Positions 1-11,673 of a DNA stretch of 64,000 bases are shown here, piece after piece. The translations under genes were made by a program, and so were the position numbers. The notes beneath the pieces are model-generated. The model was not told where the DNA came from and did not search any database. It worked only from the letters and a program-made list of their open reading frames with translations. Numbering within the stretch: the first letter of the stretch is position 1; every line of letters starts with the position of its first letter. The stretch comes from Streptomyces violaceoruber (GTDB lineage Bacteria > Actinomycetota > Actinomycetes > Streptomycetales > Streptomycetaceae), in contig NZ_CP137734.1 in assembly GCF_033406955.1 (NCBI RefSeq), positions 3,534,001 through 3,598,000 on the forward strand, given 5' to 3'.

Positions 1-421
1 CGGTGGCCTCGAAAGAGATGATCACCATCGCCTCGACGGCCAGGATCAGGGCGAAGAAGCCCTGTGTCGGCCGCCACCGGCTGCTGCCGGTCTCCAGCGG
101 GTCGGCGTCGTGCCAGCCCGCGAGGATGATGAACGGGATCAGCAGGGCGGTCAGGGCGATCAGCGCCACCGCGATGCCGTCCACGCCCAGTTCGTACCGG
201 ACGCCGAAGTCCGCAATCCAGGAATGGGACTCGGTGAGCTGGTAGCGGTCGCCGTCGGGGTCGAAGCGGACCAGGACCGCGATCGCCAGCCCGAGCGTGG
301 CCAGCGAGACCAGCAGCGCCAGCCACTTGGCCGCGGTGCGTTTCGCGGCCGGCACGGCTGCCGTGGCGATCGCCCCGACGGCCGGGAGGGCCGCCGTGAC
401 TGTCAGCAGGGGAAAGGACAT
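1..421 (-). CDS. nuoM: NADH-quinone oxidoreductase subunit M, N-terminal part (runs off the left edge)
   Basis: The first 140 codons of NuoM, an antiporter-like proton-pumping membrane subunit of complex I, start with ATG at 421 and leave the window at base 1. The translation begins MSFPLLTVTAALPAVGAIA and contains hydrophobic helices followed by a polar loop with GVDGIA and an FFALILAVEAM-type helix, as in the N-terminus of this family. It lies 5 bp downstream of the nuoL stop, in the usual L-M order. The missing C-terminus and nuoN should lie to the left of the window. Confidence 0.93.
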   Translation of the reverse strand, partial: MSFPLLTVTAALPAVGAIATAAVPAAKRTAAKWLALLVSLATLGLAIAVLVRFDPDGDRYQLTESHSWIADFGVRYELGVDGIAVALIALTALLIPFIILAGWHDADPLETGSSRWRPTQGFFALILAVEAMVIISFEAT

Positions 422-426
422 CGGTA

Positions 427-2391
427 TCAGACCGCCCTCATCAGCAGGGTCGCGGCGACGAGGAGTGCCGCACCGCCGAACATCGAGACCGCGTACGAGC
501 GCGCGAAGCCGTTCTGCAGCCTGCGCATCCGCCCGGACAGGCCGCCGACCGAGGCCGCCGTCCCGTTGACGACTCCGTCGACCACGGTGTGGTCGACGTA
601 GACCAGGGAGCGCGTCAGGTGCTCGCCGCCACGGACCAGGACGACGTGGTTGAAGTCGTCCTGGAGCAGGTCCCGCCGGGCGGCCCGGGTGAGCAGCGAC
701 CCGCGCGGGGCGACGGCCGGGACCGGACGGCGCCCGTACTGCGCCCAGGCGACGGCGACGCCGATGACCATGCAGGCCACCGTCGCCCCGGTGACCGCCC
801 CGGCGCTGATCGGGGAGTCGCCGTGGCTGTGCCCGGTGATGGGCTCCAGCCAGTGCATGAAGCGGTCGCCGATGCTGAAGAAGGCACCGGCCCCGACCGA
901 TCCGACGGCCAGCACGATCATCGGGATCGTCATGAGCCCCGGCGACTCGTGCGGGTGCGGCGGTTCGTACGTGCCGCGTGTCTCGGCGGCGGGCTCCACG
1001 TCCGGCTTCGCGGGCGACGGCGTCGGGGCGTTGCGCCAGCGCTCCTCGCCGAAGAACGTCATCAGCATCACGCGTGTCATGTAGTACGCGGTGATGGCCG
1101 CGCCCAGCAGGGCACAGGCGCCGAGGATCCAGCCCTCGGTGCCGCCCTTGGCGAACGCCGCCTCGATGATCTTGTCCTTGGAGAAGAAGCCGGACAGGCC
1201 CGGGAAGCCGATGATGGCGAGGTAGCCGAGGCCGAAGGTGACGAAGGTGACCGGCATGTACTTGCGCAGTCCGCCGTAGCGGCGCATGTCGACCTCGTCG
1301 TTCATGCCGTGCATGACGGAGCCGGCGCCGAGGAACAGCCCGGCCTTGAAGAAGCCGTGGGTGACCAGGTGCATGATCGCGAAGACGTAGCCGATCGGGC
1401 CGAGGCCCGCGGCGAGCACCATGTAGCCGATCTGCGACATGGTCGAACCGGCCAGGGCCTTCTTGATGTCGTCCTTGGCACAACCGACGATCGCACCGAA
1501 GAGCAGCGTGACCGCGCCCACGATGGTGACCACCAGTTGCGCGTCGGGCGCGCCGTTGAAGATCGCGCCGGAGCGGACGATCAGGTACACGCCCGCCGTC
1601 ACCATGGTCGCGGCGTGGATGAGGGCCGAGACCGGGGTCGGGCCCTCCATCGCGTCCCCGAGCCAGGACTGCAGCGGCACCTGGGCGGACTTGCCGCAGG
1701 CGGCGAGCAGCAGCATCAGGGCGATCGCGGTGAGCTTGCCCTCGTCCGCCCCGGCCGCCAGTCCGGCCTCCCCGTGGCCGCCGAGCACCGGCCCGAAGGC
1801 GAAGGTGCCGAACCACAGGAACATCAGCATGATGCCGATGGACAGGCCCATGTCGCCGACGCGGTTGACCAGGAAGGCCTTCTTCGCGGCGGTGGCGGCG
1901 CTGGGCTTGTGCTGCCAGAAGCCGATCAGCAGGTAGGAGGCGAGGCCGACGCCCTCCCAGCCGACGTACAGCAGCAGGTAGTTGTCGGCGAGGACGAGGA
2001 TCAGCATCGCCGCGAGGAACAGGTTCAGGTAGCCGAAGAAGCGGCGGCGGCGCTCGTCGTGCTCCATGTACGCGACCGAGTACAGGTGGATGAGCGAGCC
2101 GACGCCGGTGATCAGCAGGACGAACGTCATCGACAGCTGGTCGAGCCGGAAGGCGACGTCGGCCTGGAATCCCTCCACCGGGATCCAGCTGAACAGGTGC
2201 TGCGTCAGGGTGCGGTCCTCGGCGCCGCTGCCGAGCAGGTCGGCGAAGAGGACGACGCCGAGCACGAAGGACACGGCGGCCAGCAGCGTGCCGATCCAGT
2301 GGCCGACGCGGTCCAGCCGGCGTCCGCCGCACAGCAGGACGACCGCTCCTAGCAGGGGCGCCGCCACCAGCAGCGCAATCAGGTTCTCCAC
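427..2391 (-). CDS. nuoL: NADH-quinone oxidoreductase subunit L
   Basis: This 654-residue polytopic membrane protein is the distal proton-pumping subunit of complex I, with the long lateral helix typical of NuoL. A GTG start at 2391 gives [17 protein letters not shown]. Family signatures are visible in the central part, including a [16 protein letters not shown] stretch and [18 protein letters not shown] around the pumping half-channel. Length is normal for actinobacterial NuoL (about 630-660). It follows nuoK by 14 bp. A hydrophilic loop near residues 455-485 rich in Pro and Glu is more variable than the rest. Confidence 0.97.
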
Positions 2392-2405
2392 GTTTCAGCA
2401 GCCCC

Positions 2406-2705
2406 TCACAGCTTCATCAGGCTGGCGTCGTCGACCGAGGCCGAGTGGCGGGAACGGAACAGGGACACGATGATCGCGAGCCCGACCACGACCTCCGCGG
2501 CGGCGACGACCATCGTGAAGAAGGCGATGATCTGGCCGTCGAGGTTGCCGTGCATGCGGGAGAAGGCGACGAACGCGAGGTTGCAGGCGTTGAGCATCAG
2601 CTCGATGCACATGAAGACCACGATCGCGTTGCGCCGGATCAGCACGCCGGTGGCACCGATCGTGAACAGCAGGGCCGCGAGGTACAGGTAGTTGACGGGG
2701 TTCAC
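2406..2705 (-). CDS. nuoK: NADH-quinone oxidoreductase subunit K
   Basis: This 99-residue, three-helix membrane subunit sits in the MrpC-like position of the proton pathway. The GTG start at 2705 overlaps the nuoJ stop by 4 bp (GTGA), giving [14 protein letters not shown]. The conserved acidic residue in [13 protein letters not shown] (helix 2) and the one in [12 protein letters not shown] (helix 3) are present. Length matches the family (about 100). Because the reading frame is open far upstream, the start was chosen from the overlap and homology rather than from the longest frame. Confidence 0.96.
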
Positions 2706-3559
2706 TTCGACGCCTCCTCGGACTGCTTGGAGTTGTCGGGGCCGACCGCCTTGCGTTCCAGCCGGTCCTCGGCCCGCTGCTCCAGCGCCTTCAGGTCGCC
2801 CAGCGCCTCCATCGACACGTCGCGGATCTGGCCCCGCTCGCGCAGCGTCTTGCTGACGGTCAGCTCGGAGGGGGTGCCGTCGGGCAGCAGCCCCGCGATG
2901 TCGACCGCGTTGTGCCGGGCGTACACGCCGGGTGCCGGCAGCGGCGGCAGGTGCTTGCCGTCGCGGATGCGCTGCTCGGACAGCTCGCGCTGGGTCCTGG
3001 CGCGCTCGGTGCGCTCGCGGTGGGTGAGCACCATCGCACCGACGGCGGCCGTGATGAGCAGGGCACCGGTGATCTCGAAGGCGAAGACGTACTTGGTGAA
3101 GATGAGGGACGCGATGCCCTCCACGTTGCCGTTCGCGTTGGCCTGGGCGAGACCGGTGAACTCGGAGACGGAGGCGTTGCCGATACCGGCGATCAGCAGG
3201 ATGCCGAAGCCGAGCCCGGACAGCAGGGCCAGCCAGCGCTGGCCCTTGATGGTCTCCTTCAGGGAGTCCGCCGCGGTGACACCGACGAGCATCACCACGA
3301 ACAGGAACAGCATCATGATGGCGCCGGTGTAGACGACGATCTGCACGATGCCGAGGAAGTAGGCGCCGTTGGCGAGGTAGAACACCGCCAGGACGATCAT
3401 CGTCCCGGCGAGGCACAGCGCGCTGTGCACGGCCTTCTTCATGAAGACGGTGCACAGGGCGCCGATCACCGCGACCGTGCCGAGGATCCAGAACTGGACG
3501 GCCTCTCCGGTGGAGGTGCCGGCGGAGAGGGTCGCCGCGGCGGCGAGCTGCGCGCTCAT
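2702..3559 (-). CDS. nuoJ: NADH-quinone oxidoreductase subunit J
   Basis: A 285-residue membrane subunit of the complex I arm, starting at ATG 3559 with [14 protein letters not shown]. Five hydrophobic segments are seen in the first 175 residues, including the [19 protein letters not shown] and [19 protein letters not shown] segments characteristic of NuoJ. The remaining roughly 110 residues form a charged cytoplasmic tail with Arg/Glu-rich stretches ([18 protein letters not shown]), much longer than the short tail of the E. coli subunit. The start overlaps the nuoI stop by 4 bp and the stop overlaps nuoK. Confidence 0.96.
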
Positions 3560-4233
3560 CGGCGGATCACCTCCTCCGACGCCGGCTCGGTCGCGCCGAA
3601 GGTGGAGTCGCCCTCCTGGACGACCTCCCCCTTGGAGTGGGCGACCTGCTGGACCGTGCCGGGCGCGGCCTCGGTGACCAGGCCCCGGTAGTAGTCCTGC
3701 TCGTCGGTGCCCGGGTAGATGGCGTGCGGCGAGTCGACCATGCCCTCCTCGAGACCGGCGAGCAGCTGCTCCTTGGTGAAGATGAGATTGGCGCGGCTGG
3801 AGTCGGCCAGCTCGAACTCGTTGGTCATCGTCAGCGCGCGCGTGGGGCACGCCTCGATGCACAGGCCGCACAGGATGCAGCGGGCGTAGTTGATCTGGTA
3901 GACGCGGCCGTACCGCTCGCCCGGCGAGTAGCGCTCCTCGTCGGTGTTGTCCGCGCCCTCCACGTAGATGGCGTCGGCGGGACAGGCCCAGGCGCACAGC
4001 TCGCAGCCGACGCACTTCTCCAGGCCGTCCGGATGGCGGTTGAGCTGGTGCCGTCCGTGGAAGCGTGGAGCGGTGGTCTTCTGCTGCTCCGGGTACTGCT
4101 CGGTCAGCCGCTTCTTGAACATGGCCTTGAAGGTCACGCCGAAGCCGGCCACGGGGTTCATGAATCCGGGGTCGGTCCCCTTGTGGTCCACGTGTTCCGT
4201 GTTGTCCCTGTGTTCTTCGCGTTCCTCAGCCAT
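3556..4233 (-). CDS. nuoI: NADH-quinone oxidoreductase subunit I (2x[4Fe-4S])
   Basis: A 225-residue peripheral-arm subunit carrying clusters N6a and N6b that pass electrons towards NuoB. Two CxxCxxCxxxCP motifs are seen: Cys74/77/80/84 in [12 protein letters not shown] and Cys119/122/125/129 in [12 protein letters not shown]. The ATG at 4233 is preferred over longer options because GGAAAGGAGG lies just upstream; it overlaps the end of nuoH by 8 bp. The C-terminal 60 residues after the ferredoxin fold are acidic and poorly conserved, typical of actinobacterial versions. Confidence 0.97.
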   Translation of the reverse strand: MAEEREEHRDNTEHVDHKGTDPGFMNPVAGFGVTFKAMFKKRLTEQYPEQQKTTAPRFHGRHQLNRHPDGLEKCVGCELCAWACPADAIYVEGADNTDEERYSPGERYGRVYQINYARCILCGLCIEACPTRALTMTNEFELADSSRANLIFTKEQLLAGLEEGMVDSPHAIYPGTDEQDYYRGLVTEAAPGTVQQVAHSKGEVVQEGDSTFGATEPASEEVIRR

Positions 4234-5611
4234 CGGACGCCTCCTTTCCATCCGTAGGTCCGCCCGCAGGGCCGTCACTGTGAGTATCGGGCCCACCACT
4301 GACAATCAGCTCCCGCTCCCGGCGGGGACGGCGCCTGGGCACCGGCGGCACCTGCTGTCCGGGCATCGGCGGGACCGGGAATCCGCCGGCCATCGGGTCG
4401 AAGGCGGTCTCCGTCCCGGTTCCGGTCTCGGTCTCGGCGGCCTTGCCGCCCTTGTCGCGGTACATGTCGACGAGGAAGGACAACAGCAGCAGGACCAGGA
4501 CGCCGCCGCCGATGTAGAGGGCGATGTCGCTGAAGCCGTAGTTCTCGTTCCTGAGCGCCCGCACGGTCGCGACCAGCATGAGCCAGACCAGGGAGACCGG
4601 GATGAGGACCTTCCAGCCGAGCTTCATCAACTGGTCGTAGCGGACCCGGGGCAGGGTGCCGCGCAGCCAGATGAAGAAGAACAGCAGCAGCTGGACCTTG
4701 ACCACGAACCAGAGCAGCGGCCACCAGCCGTGGTTGGCGCCCTCCCAGAAGGTGCTGATCGGCCAGGGGGCCCGCCAGCCGCCGAGGAACAGCGTGGTGG
4801 CGACCGCCGAGACCGTCACCATGTTCACGTACTCGGCGAGCATGAACATCGCGAACTTGATCGACGAGTACTCGGTGTTGAAGCCGCCCACCAGGTCGCC
4901 CTCGGACTCGGGCATGTCGAAGGGGGCGCGGTTGGTCTCCCCGACCATCGTGACGATGTACAGGATGAAGGAGACCGGCAGCAGCACGATGTACCAGCGG
5001 TCGTCCTGCTGGGCGACGATCTCCGAGGTGGACATCGAACCGGAGTAGAGGAACACCGAGGCGAACGCGGCGCCCATCGCGATCTCGTAGGAGATCATCT
5101 GGGCGCAGGAGCGCAGTCCGCCGAGCAGCGGGTACGTCGATCCGGAGCTCCAGCCGGCGAGCACGATGCCGTAGATGCCGACCGAGGCGACCGCCAGGAT
5201 GAACAGCATGGCGATCGGCAGGTCGGTGAGCTGCATGGCGGTGCGGTGGCCGAAGATCGAGACCTCGTTGCCGGCCGGCCCGAAGGGGATCACCGCGATC
5301 GCCATGAAGGCCGGGATGGCCGCCACGATCGGCGCGAGGACGTAGACCGCCTTGTCGGCGCGCTTGACGATGACGTCTTCCTTGAGCATCAGCTTGATGC
5401 CGTCGGCGAGCGACTGGAGCATGCCCCAGGGTCCGTGCCGGTTCGGGCCGATGCGCAGCTGCATCCAGGCGACGACCTTGCGCTCCCACACGATGGAGAA
5501 CAGCACGGTCACCATCAGGAAGGCGAAGCAGAACACCGCCTTGATGACCACCAGCCACCAGGGGTCGGTGCCGAACATCGACAGGTCTTCAGCGGCGAGG
5601 TACGGGCTCAT
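4226..5611 (-). CDS. nuoH: NADH-quinone oxidoreductase subunit H
   Basis: A 461-residue membrane subunit forming the quinone-chamber roof of complex I, starting at ATG 5611 with [19 protein letters not shown]. Conserved loops are evident: [19 protein letters not shown], the acidic loop [20 protein letters not shown], and the late [11 protein letters not shown] segment. E. coli NuoH is about 325 residues. Here the last 80-odd residues form an extra soluble tail rich in Pro and Gly with repeated VPP motifs ([16 protein letters not shown]), as is common in Streptomyces. It overlaps nuoG by 4 bp. Confidence 0.97.
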   Translation of the reverse strand: MSPYLAAEDLSMFGTDPWWLVVIKAVFCFAFLMVTVLFSIVWERKVVAWMQLRIGPNRHGPWGMLQSLADGIKLMLKEDVIVKRADKAVYVLAPIVAAIPAFMAIAVIPFGPAGNEVSIFGHRTAMQLTDLPIAMLFILAVASVGIYGIVLAGWSSGSTYPLLGGLRSCAQMISYEIAMGAAFASVFLYSGSMSTSEIVAQQDDRWYIVLLPVSFILYIVTMVGETNRAPFDMPESEGDLVGGFNTEYSSIKFAMFMLAEYVNMVTVSAVATTLFLGGWRAPWPISTFWEGANHGWWPLLWFVVKVQLLLFFFIWLRGTLPRVRYDQLMKLGWKVLIPVSLVWLMLVATVRALRNENYGFSDIALYIGGGVLVLLLLSFLVDMYRDKGGKAAETETGTGTETAFDPMAGGFPVPPMPGQQVPPVPRRRPRRERELIVSGGPDTHSDGPAGGPTDGKEASDG

Positions 5612-8139
5612 GCCTCCACCTCCTTGGGGGCGGCGCCCGCGGGCGTCGCCGGACCGATGCGGACGAGGGTTCCGGGCAGCACCCCGGCGTCGGAGGCGAC
5701 GCCGGAGCCTGCCGAGTTCAGCGGAAGCCAGACCACCCGGTCGGGCATCTCGGTGACCTGCAGCGGGAGTTCGACGGCTCCGGCGGGGCCCGTGACGGCG
5801 AGGACGTCGCCGTCCTTGACGCCCGCCTCGGCGGCGGTCGCGGCCGACAGCCGCGCGTGGGCGGCGTGCCGGGTGCCTGCGAGTGCCTCGTCGCCCTGCT
5901 GCAGCAGCCCCTGGTCGAGCAGGAGCCGGTGCCCGGCCAGTACGGCCTCTCCCGCGGCCGGCCGCGGCAGCGCGCTCGCGGTCTGCAGCGGCTCACCGGC
6001 CCGCGGCCCGTCCCAGGCGCCGAGCCGGTCGATCTCCGCGCGCGTGGTGCGCAGATCGGGCAGGCCGAGGTGTACGTCCATGGCGTCGGCCAGCATCTGC
6101 AGGACGCGGGCGTCGGTGGGAGCCGGAGGCCGGGTCATCTGGTCGGGCTTGAGGGCGGCCTCGAAGAAGCGCACCCTGCCCTCCCAGTTGAGGAAGGTGC
6201 CGGGCTTCTCGGCGACCGCGGCGACGGGCAGGACCACGTCGGCGCGTTCGCTGACCTCGCTGGGCCGCAGCTCCAGCGACACCACGAACCCGGCCTCGTC
6301 CAGGGCCGCACGCGCGCGCGTGGGGTCGGGCAGGTCGGCGACCTCCACGCCCGCCACGAGCAGCGCCTGGAGTTCGCCCCGGGCCGCGGCCTCGACGATC
6401 TCGCCGGTGTCGCGCCCGTAGCGGTGCGGCAGGTCGGCCAGGCCCCACAGGGCGGCGACCTCCTCACGCGCGCGCGGGTCGGTCGCCGGGCGTCCGCCGG
6501 GCAGCAGCGACGGCAGCGCGCCCGCCTCGATGGCGCCGCGCTCCCCGGCCCGGCGCGGGATCCACACCAGCCGGGCGCCGGTCGCCGCCGAGGTCCGTAC
6601 GGCGGAGGTGAGGCCACCGGCCACGGACGCCAGCCGTTCACCGACGACGATCACGGCGCCCTCGGCGCGCAGGGCCTCGGCGGCCTGGGTGCCGCCCTCC
6701 TCCAGGCCGACGCCGCTGGCGAGGGCGTCCAGCCACTCGGTCTCGGTGCCGGGAGCGGCGGGGAGCAGGGTGCCGCCCGCCTTCTCCAGGCCTCGCGTGG
6801 CGTGCGTGGCGAGCGAGAAGACCTTCTGCCCGTGCTTGCGCCAGGCCTTGCGCAGCCGGAGGAAGACGCCGGGCGCCTCCTCCTCGGCCTCGAAGCCGAC
6901 CAGCAGGACGGCGGGCGCCTTCTCCAGCGACGTGTACGTGACACCGGTGCCTCCCCCGGACTCCGTCCGGGAGCTGCCCCCAAGGTCGCGGCCCCGTCCG
7001 GCGACGTGGGCGGCCAGGAAGTCGGCCTCCTCGGCGCTGTGCACGCGCGCGCGGAAGTCGATGTCGTTGGTGTCGAGCGCCACGCGCGCGAACTTGCTGT
7101 ACGCGTAGGCGTCCTCGACGGTGAGCCGTCCGCCGGTCAGGACGCCGGTGCGGCCCCTGGAGGCGAGCAGTCCCTGCGCGGCGATCTGGAGCGCCTCCGG
7201 CCAGGAGGCCGGCTCCAGCTCGCCCTCGGCGTTGCGCACCAGGGGCGTGGTGAGCCGGTCGCGCTGCTGGGCGTACCGGAAGCCGAAGCGCCCCTTGTCG
7301 CAGATCCACTCCTCGTTGACCTCGGGCTCGTTGGCCGCGAGGCGCCGCATGACCTTGCCGCGCCGGTGGTCGGTGCGGGTCGCGCAGCCGCCGGAGCAGT
7401 GCTCGCACACCGACGGCGAGGAGATCAGGTCGAAGGGGCGGGAGCGGAACCGGTAGGCCGCCGAGGTCAGGGCGCCGACGGGGCAGATCTGGATCGTGTT
7501 GCCGGAGAAGTACGACTCGAAGGGGTCGCCCTCGCCGGTGCCGACCTGCTGGAGCGCGCCCCGCTCGATCAGCTCGATCATCGGGTCGCCCGCGACCTGG
7601 TTGGAGAACCGGGTGCAGCGGGCGCACAGCACGCAGCGCTCGCGGTCGAGCAGGACCTGCGTGGAGATCGGCACGGGCTTCTCGTAGGTCCGCTTCTTGC
7701 CCTCGAAGCGGGAGTCGGACTGGCCGTGCGACATGGCCTGGTTCTGCAGGGGGCACTCGCCGCCCTTGTCACAGACCGGGCAGTCCAGCGGGTGGTTGAT
7801 GAGCAGCAGCTCCATCACCCCGTGCTGGGCCTTCTCGGCGACGGGCGAGGTGAGCTGCGTCTTGACCACCATGCCGTCGGTGCAGGTGATGGTGCAGGAC
7901 GCCATGGGCTTGCGCTGGCCCTCGACCTCGACGATGCACTGGCGGCAGGCGCCGGCCGGGTCGAGGAGGGGGTGGTCGCAGAACCGGGGGATCTCGATGC
8001 CGAGCTGCTCGGCGGCCCGGATGACCAGGGTGCCCTTGGGCACGCTGATCTCGGCGCCGTCGATCGTCAGCGTGACGAGATCCTCCGGCGGGACCGCCGC
8101 CGCTCCCCCTCCCGAGGGAGTACTGGTGGTCACGGTCAT
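5608..8139 (-). CDS. nuoG: NADH-quinone oxidoreductase subunit G
   Basis: An 843-residue iron-sulfur subunit of the NADH-dehydrogenase module. The 2Fe-2S domain has Cys54, 65, 68 and 82; the His-ligated N5 cluster has His116, Cys120, 123 and 129; N4 begins with Cys169, 172 and 175 and ends in CPVGAL. A molybdopterin-oxidoreductase-like domain follows, entered by [11 protein letters not shown]. This half no longer binds a cofactor in complex I. The ATG at 8139 overlaps nuoF by 4 bp and gives [13 protein letters not shown]. The C-terminal half is Ala-rich and divergent. Confidence 0.97.
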   Translation of the reverse strand: MTVTTSTPSGGGAAAVPPEDLVTLTIDGAEISVPKGTLVIRAAEQLGIEIPRFCDHPLLDPAGACRQCIVEVEGQRKPMASCTITCTDGMVVKTQLTSPVAEKAQHGVMELLLINHPLDCPVCDKGGECPLQNQAMSHGQSDSRFEGKKRTYEKPVPISTQVLLDRERCVLCARCTRFSNQVAGDPMIELIERGALQQVGTGEGDPFESYFSGNTIQICPVGALTSAAYRFRSRPFDLISSPSVCEHCSGGCATRTDHRRGKVMRRLAANEPEVNEEWICDKGRFGFRYAQQRDRLTTPLVRNAEGELEPASWPEALQIAAQGLLASRGRTGVLTGGRLTVEDAYAYSKFARVALDTNDIDFRARVHSAEEADFLAAHVAGRGRDLGGSSRTESGGGTGVTYTSLEKAPAVLLVGFEAEEEAPGVFLRLRKAWRKHGQKVFSLATHATRGLEKAGGTLLPAAPGTETEWLDALASGVGLEEGGTQAAEALRAEGAVIVVGERLASVAGGLTSAVRTSAATGARLVWIPRRAGERGAIEAGALPSLLPGGRPATDPRAREEVAALWGLADLPHRYGRDTGEIVEAAARGELQALLVAGVEVADLPDPTRARAALDEAGFVVSLELRPSEVSERADVVLPVAAVAEKPGTFLNWEGRVRFFEAALKPDQMTRPPAPTDARVLQMLADAMDVHLGLPDLRTTRAEIDRLGAWDGPRAGEPLQTASALPRPAAGEAVLAGHRLLLDQGLLQQGDEALAGTRHAAHARLSAATAAEAGVKDGDVLAVTGPAGAVELPLQVTEMPDRVVWLPLNSAGSGVASDAGVLPGTLVRIGPATPAGAAPKEVEA

Positions 8140-9482
8140 GCCTTCACCTCCGTGCGGTCGGCCCAGGCCGTCGACTTGGCCGGGTCGAAGGGGCAGCCGC
8201 GGCCCGTGATGTGCTCCTCGTACTCCTCGCGGAAGTACTTGAGCGAGGAGAAGATCGGCGAGGCGGCACCGTCGCCGAGGGCGCAGAAGGACTTGCCGTT
8301 GATGTTGTCGGCGATGTCGTTCAGCTTGTCGAGGTCGGACATCTGTCCCTTGCCGGCCTCGATGTCGCGCAGCAACTGGACGAGCCAGTACGTGCCTTCG
8401 CGGCACGGTGTGCACTTGCCGCAGGACTCGTGGGCGTAGAACTCGGTCCAGCGGGTGACGGCCCGCACGACGCAGGTCGTCTCGTCGAAGCACTGGAGCG
8501 CCTTGGTGCCGAGCATGGAACCGGCGGCGCCCACTCCCTCGTAGTCGAGGGGGACGTCGAGGTGCTCGTCGGTGAACATCGGCGTCGAGGACCCGCCGGG
8601 CGTCCAGAACTTGAGCCGGTGGCCGGGGCGCATGCCGCCGCTCATGTCGAGGAGCTGGCGCAGCGTGATGCCGAGCGGGGCCTCGTACTGGCCGGGGCCC
8701 GCGACGTGGCCGCTGAGCGAGTAGAGCGTGAAGCCCGGGGACTTCTCGCTGCCCATCGACCTGAACCAGTCCTTGCCCTTGTTCAGGATCGCGGGAACTG
8801 AAGCGATCGATTCGACGTTATTCACCACAGTCGGGCACGCATAGAGGCCCGCGACGGCAGGAAAGGGGGGACGGAGCCGCGGTTGACCCCGGCGGCCTTC
8901 GAGCGAGTCGAGCAGTGCGGTCTCCTCACCGCAGATGTACGCGCCCGCGCCCGCGTGCACGGTGAGGGTGAGATCGAGTCCGCTGCCCAGGATGTTCTCG
9001 CCGAGGAAGCCGGCCGCGTAGGCCTCGCGCACGGCCTCGTGCAACCGCCGCAGCACTGGGACGACTTCACCACGCAGATAGATGAAGGCATGCGAAGACC
9101 TGATGGCGTAACACGCGATGACGATGCCCTCGATGAGGCTGTGCGGGTTCGCGAAGAGGAGCGGGATGTCCTTGCAGGTCCCGGGCTCCGATTCGTCGGC
9201 GTTGACAACTAGATAGTGAGGCTTGCCGTCCCCCTGAGGAATGAACTGCCACTTCATCCCCGTCGGGAACCCGGCACCGCCGCGTCCACGCAGACCGGAC
9301 TCCTTGACGTACGCGATCAGGTCGTCCGGCGCCATCGCCAGCGCCTTGCGGAGCCCCTCGTACCCTTCGTGCCTCCGGTAGACGTCGAGAGTCCACGACT
9401 CGTCCTCGTCCCAGAAGGCCGACAGCACGGGTGCGAGCAGCTTCTCCGGGTTGCTGCCCCTGATCTCGGCTGCCACGGTCAT
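8136..9482 (-). CDS. nuoF: NADH-quinone oxidoreductase subunit F (NADH/FMN-binding)
   Basis: A 448-residue catalytic subunit that oxidises NADH via FMN and passes electrons to cluster N3. The NADH-binding [10 protein letters not shown] is at residues 66-75, the FMN-site [13 protein letters not shown] at about 178-190, and the 4Fe-4S ligands are Cys354, 357 and 360 (CGKCTPC) plus Cys400. Start ATG at 9482 shares one base with the nuoE stop (TGATG). Length is normal for the family (about 440-450). Soluble peripheral arm, partner of NuoE and NuoG. Confidence 0.98.
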   Translation of the reverse strand: MTVAAEIRGSNPEKLLAPVLSAFWDEDESWTLDVYRRHEGYEGLRKALAMAPDDLIAYVKESGLRGRGGAGFPTGMKWQFIPQGDGKPHYLVVNADESEPGTCKDIPLLFANPHSLIEGIVIACYAIRSSHAFIYLRGEVVPVLRRLHEAVREAYAAGFLGENILGSGLDLTLTVHAGAGAYICGEETALLDSLEGRRGQPRLRPPFPAVAGLYACPTVVNNVESIASVPAILNKGKDWFRSMGSEKSPGFTLYSLSGHVAGPGQYEAPLGITLRQLLDMSGGMRPGHRLKFWTPGGSSTPMFTDEHLDVPLDYEGVGAAGSMLGTKALQCFDETTCVVRAVTRWTEFYAHESCGKCTPCREGTYWLVQLLRDIEAGKGQMSDLDKLNDIADNINGKSFCALGDGAASPIFSSLKYFREEYEEHITGRGCPFDPAKSTAWADRTEVKA

Positions 9483-10354
9483 CACTCCCCCTCCTCGGCG
9501 GTAGGCCCTGCCGGGTTGGAAGGGTCGGATGCCGATGTGTCCTGCGGCGCGTCGTGCGAGCTGAGGTGTTCCGTCGGGGACGGGTCGTGCACGGCCCGGT
9601 CCTGCGGCGCGTCGTGCGGTCCGCCGTCCCGCGGGTGCACCACGCGCGCGGCGGACGCTTCGCCCTTCGCCAGCCTCAGGCCGGCCAGGGAGGCGGGACC
9701 CGCGCTGCCGCCGGCCGCGACGGCGCCGTCCCGCTCGTCGGGGAAGCCCGCCAGGATCCGGGCGGTCTCCTTGAAGGTGCACAGGGGAGCACCGCGCGTC
9801 GGCGTCACCGGCCGTCCCGCGCGCAGGTCGTCGACGAGGGCCTTGACGCTCGCCGGGGTCTGGTTGTCGAAGAACTCCCAGTTGACCATCACGACCGGCG
9901 CGAAGTCGCAGGCCGCGTTGCACTCGATGTGCTCCAGGGTGACCTTGCCGTCCTCGGTGGTCTCGCCGTTGCCGACGCCGAGGTGGTCCTGGAGGGACTC
10001 GAAGATGGCGTCGCCGCCCATCACCGCGCACAGCGTGTTGGTGCAGACCCCCACCTGGTAGTCGCCGCTCGGCCGGCGCCGGTACATGGTGTAGAAGGTG
10101 GCGACCGCGGTGACCTCGGCCGTGGTGAGGTCCAGCACGTCCGCGCAGAACTGCATCCCGGTGCGCGTGACGTGTCCCTCCTCCGACTGCACGAGGTGCA
10201 GCAGCGGCAGGAGGGCGGACCGGGAGTCCGGGTAGCGGGCGATGATCTCGCGCGCATCGGTCTCCAGCCGGGCCCGGACGTCGTCCGGGTAGGCGGGCGC
10301 GGGCAGTTCCGGCATGCCCAGGCTGACGCCCCGCTCCGAAGAAGAGGTGGTCAC
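9482..10354 (-). CDS. nuoE: NADH-quinone oxidoreductase subunit E with long C-terminal tail
   Basis: A thioredoxin-like 2Fe-2S (N1a) subunit; ligands are Cys104 and 109 (CTNTLC) and Cys145 and 149 (CNAAC). GTG start at 10354 overlaps the nuoD stop by 4 bp. The core ends near residue 195 and a tail of about 95 residues follows, making 290 residues in total against roughly 160-240 in most homologues. The tail is low in complexity and contains two HDAPQD motifs encoded by a 20-bp exact repeat 60 bp apart (9539-9558 and 9599-9618). Confidence 0.96.
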   Translation of the reverse strand: MTTSSSERGVSLGMPELPAPAYPDDVRARLETDAREIIARYPDSRSALLPLLHLVQSEEGHVTRTGMQFCADVLDLTTAEVTAVATFYTMYRRRPSGDYQVGVCTNTLCAVMGGDAIFESLQDHLGVGNGETTEDGKVTLEHIECNAACDFAPVVMVNWEFFDNQTPASVKALVDDLRAGRPVTPTRGAPLCTFKETARILAGFPDERDGAVAAGGSAGPASLAGLRLAKGEASAARVVHPRDGGPHDAPQDRAVHDPSPTEHLSSHDAPQDTSASDPSNPAGPTAEEGE

Positions 10355-11673
10355 CGGTCGACGCCTCCCATCACGGGGTCGATGGACGCCACCGCGACGA
10401 TGACGTCGGCGACCTGGCCGCCCTCGCACATCGCCGCCATGGCCTGCAGATTGGTGAAGGACGGGTCGCGGAAGTGGACCCGGAAGGGGCGGGTGCCGCC
10501 GTCGGAGACGACGTGCACCCCCAGTTCGCCCTTGGGGGACTCGACCGCCGTGTACACCTGTCCCGGCGGTACCCGGAAGCCCTCGGTGACCAGCTTGAAG
10601 TGGTGGATCAGGGCCTCCATGGAGGTGCCCATGATCTTCTTGATGTGGTCGAGGGAGTTGCCCAGGCCGTCCGGTCCCAGGGCGAGCTGGGCGGGCCAGG
10701 CGATCTTCTTGTCGGCGACCATGACCGGGCCGGGCTGGAGCCGGTCCAGGCACTGCTCGACGATCCTGAGCGACTGGCGCATCTCCTCCAGCCGGATCAG
10801 GAAGCGGCCGTAGGAGTCGCAGGTGTCGGCGGTCGGGACGTCGAAGTCGTACGTCTCGTAGCCGCAGTACGGCTGGGTCTTGCGCAGGTCGTGCGGGAGA
10901 CCGGTGGACCTCAGGACGGGGCCGGTGGCGCCGAGCGCCATGCAGCCGGCCAGGTCGAGGTAGCCGACGTCCTGCATGCGGGCCTTGAAGATGGGGTTCC
11001 CGGTGGCGAGCTTGTCGTACTCCGGGAGGTTCTTGTTCATCTTCTTCACGAACTCGCGGATCTGGTCCACGGCGCCCGGCGGCAGGTCCTGGGCGAGGCC
11101 GCCCGGGCGGATGTACGCGTGGTTCATCCTGAGGCCGGTGATCAGCTCGTAGATGTCGAGAATCAGTTCACGATCGCGGAAGCCGTAGATCATGATCGTG
11201 GTGGCGCCCAGCTCCATGCCGCCGGTGGCGATGGCCACCAGGTGCGAGGAGAGCCGGTTCAGCTCCATCAGCAGGACCCGGATGATCGTGGCCCGGTCGG
11301 GGATCTGGTCGTCGATGCCGAGGAGCTTCTCGACGCCCAGGCAGTACGCCGCCTCGTTGAAGAACGGCGTCAGGTAGTCCATGCGCGTCACGAACGTGGT
11401 GCCCTGCGTCCAGGTCCGGTACTCGAGGTTCTTCTCGATGCCGGTGTGCAGGTAGCCGATGCCGCAGCGGGCCTCGGTGACCGTCTCGCCGTCGATCTCC
11501 AGGATGAGGCGGAGCACGCCGTGCGTGGACGGGTGCTGCGGACCCATGTTGACGACGATGCGCTCGTCGTCGGCGCGGGCCGCGGACTGGACGACCTCGT
11601 CCCAGTCACCGCCGGTGACCGTGTAGACGGTGCCTTCGGTCGTCTCCCTCGGGGAGGCGTGGGAAGTGCTCAC
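10351..11673 (-). CDS. nuoD: NADH-quinone oxidoreductase subunit D
   Basis: A 440-residue 49-kDa-type subunit that forms the quinone-binding pocket together with NuoB. GTG start at 11673 ([14 protein letters not shown]) overlaps the nuoC stop by 4 bp. Family motifs: [13 protein letters not shown] near residue 43, with the quinone-site His; [10 protein letters not shown]; and the C-terminal PVMGGVDR ending. The N-terminal 35 residues before RIVVNMGPQ are a non-conserved extension. Descended from the large subunit of NiFe hydrogenases, without metal-ligand cysteines. Confidence 0.97.
   Translation of the reverse strand: MSTSHASPRETTEGTVYTVTGGDWDEVVQSAARADDERIVVNMGPQHPSTHGVLRLILEIDGETVTEARCGIGYLHTGIEKNLEYRTWTQGTTFVTRMDYLTPFFNEAAYCLGVEKLLGIDDQIPDRATIIRVLLMELNRLSSHLVAIATGGMELGATTIMIYGFRDRELILDIYELITGLRMNHAYIRPGGLAQDLPPGAVDQIREFVKKMNKNLPEYDKLATGNPIFKARMQDVGYLDLAGCMALGATGPVLRSTGLPHDLRKTQPYCGYETYDFDVPTADTCDSYGRFLIRLEEMRQSLRIVEQCLDRLQPGPVMVADKKIAWPAQLALGPDGLGNSLDHIKKIMGTSMEALIHHFKLVTEGFRVPPGQVYTAVESPKGELGVHVVSDGGTRPFRVHFRDPSFTNLQAMAAMCEGGQVADVIVAVASIDPVMGGVDR

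Noticed and set aside
589-2352. A 587-codon open frame on the plus strand antisense to nuoL
   Set aside because: Arg/Asp/Gly-rich translation with no domain; it is the mirror of third-position GC bias in the real gene. Similar long antisense frames across the nuo operon and elsewhere were rejected for the same reason.
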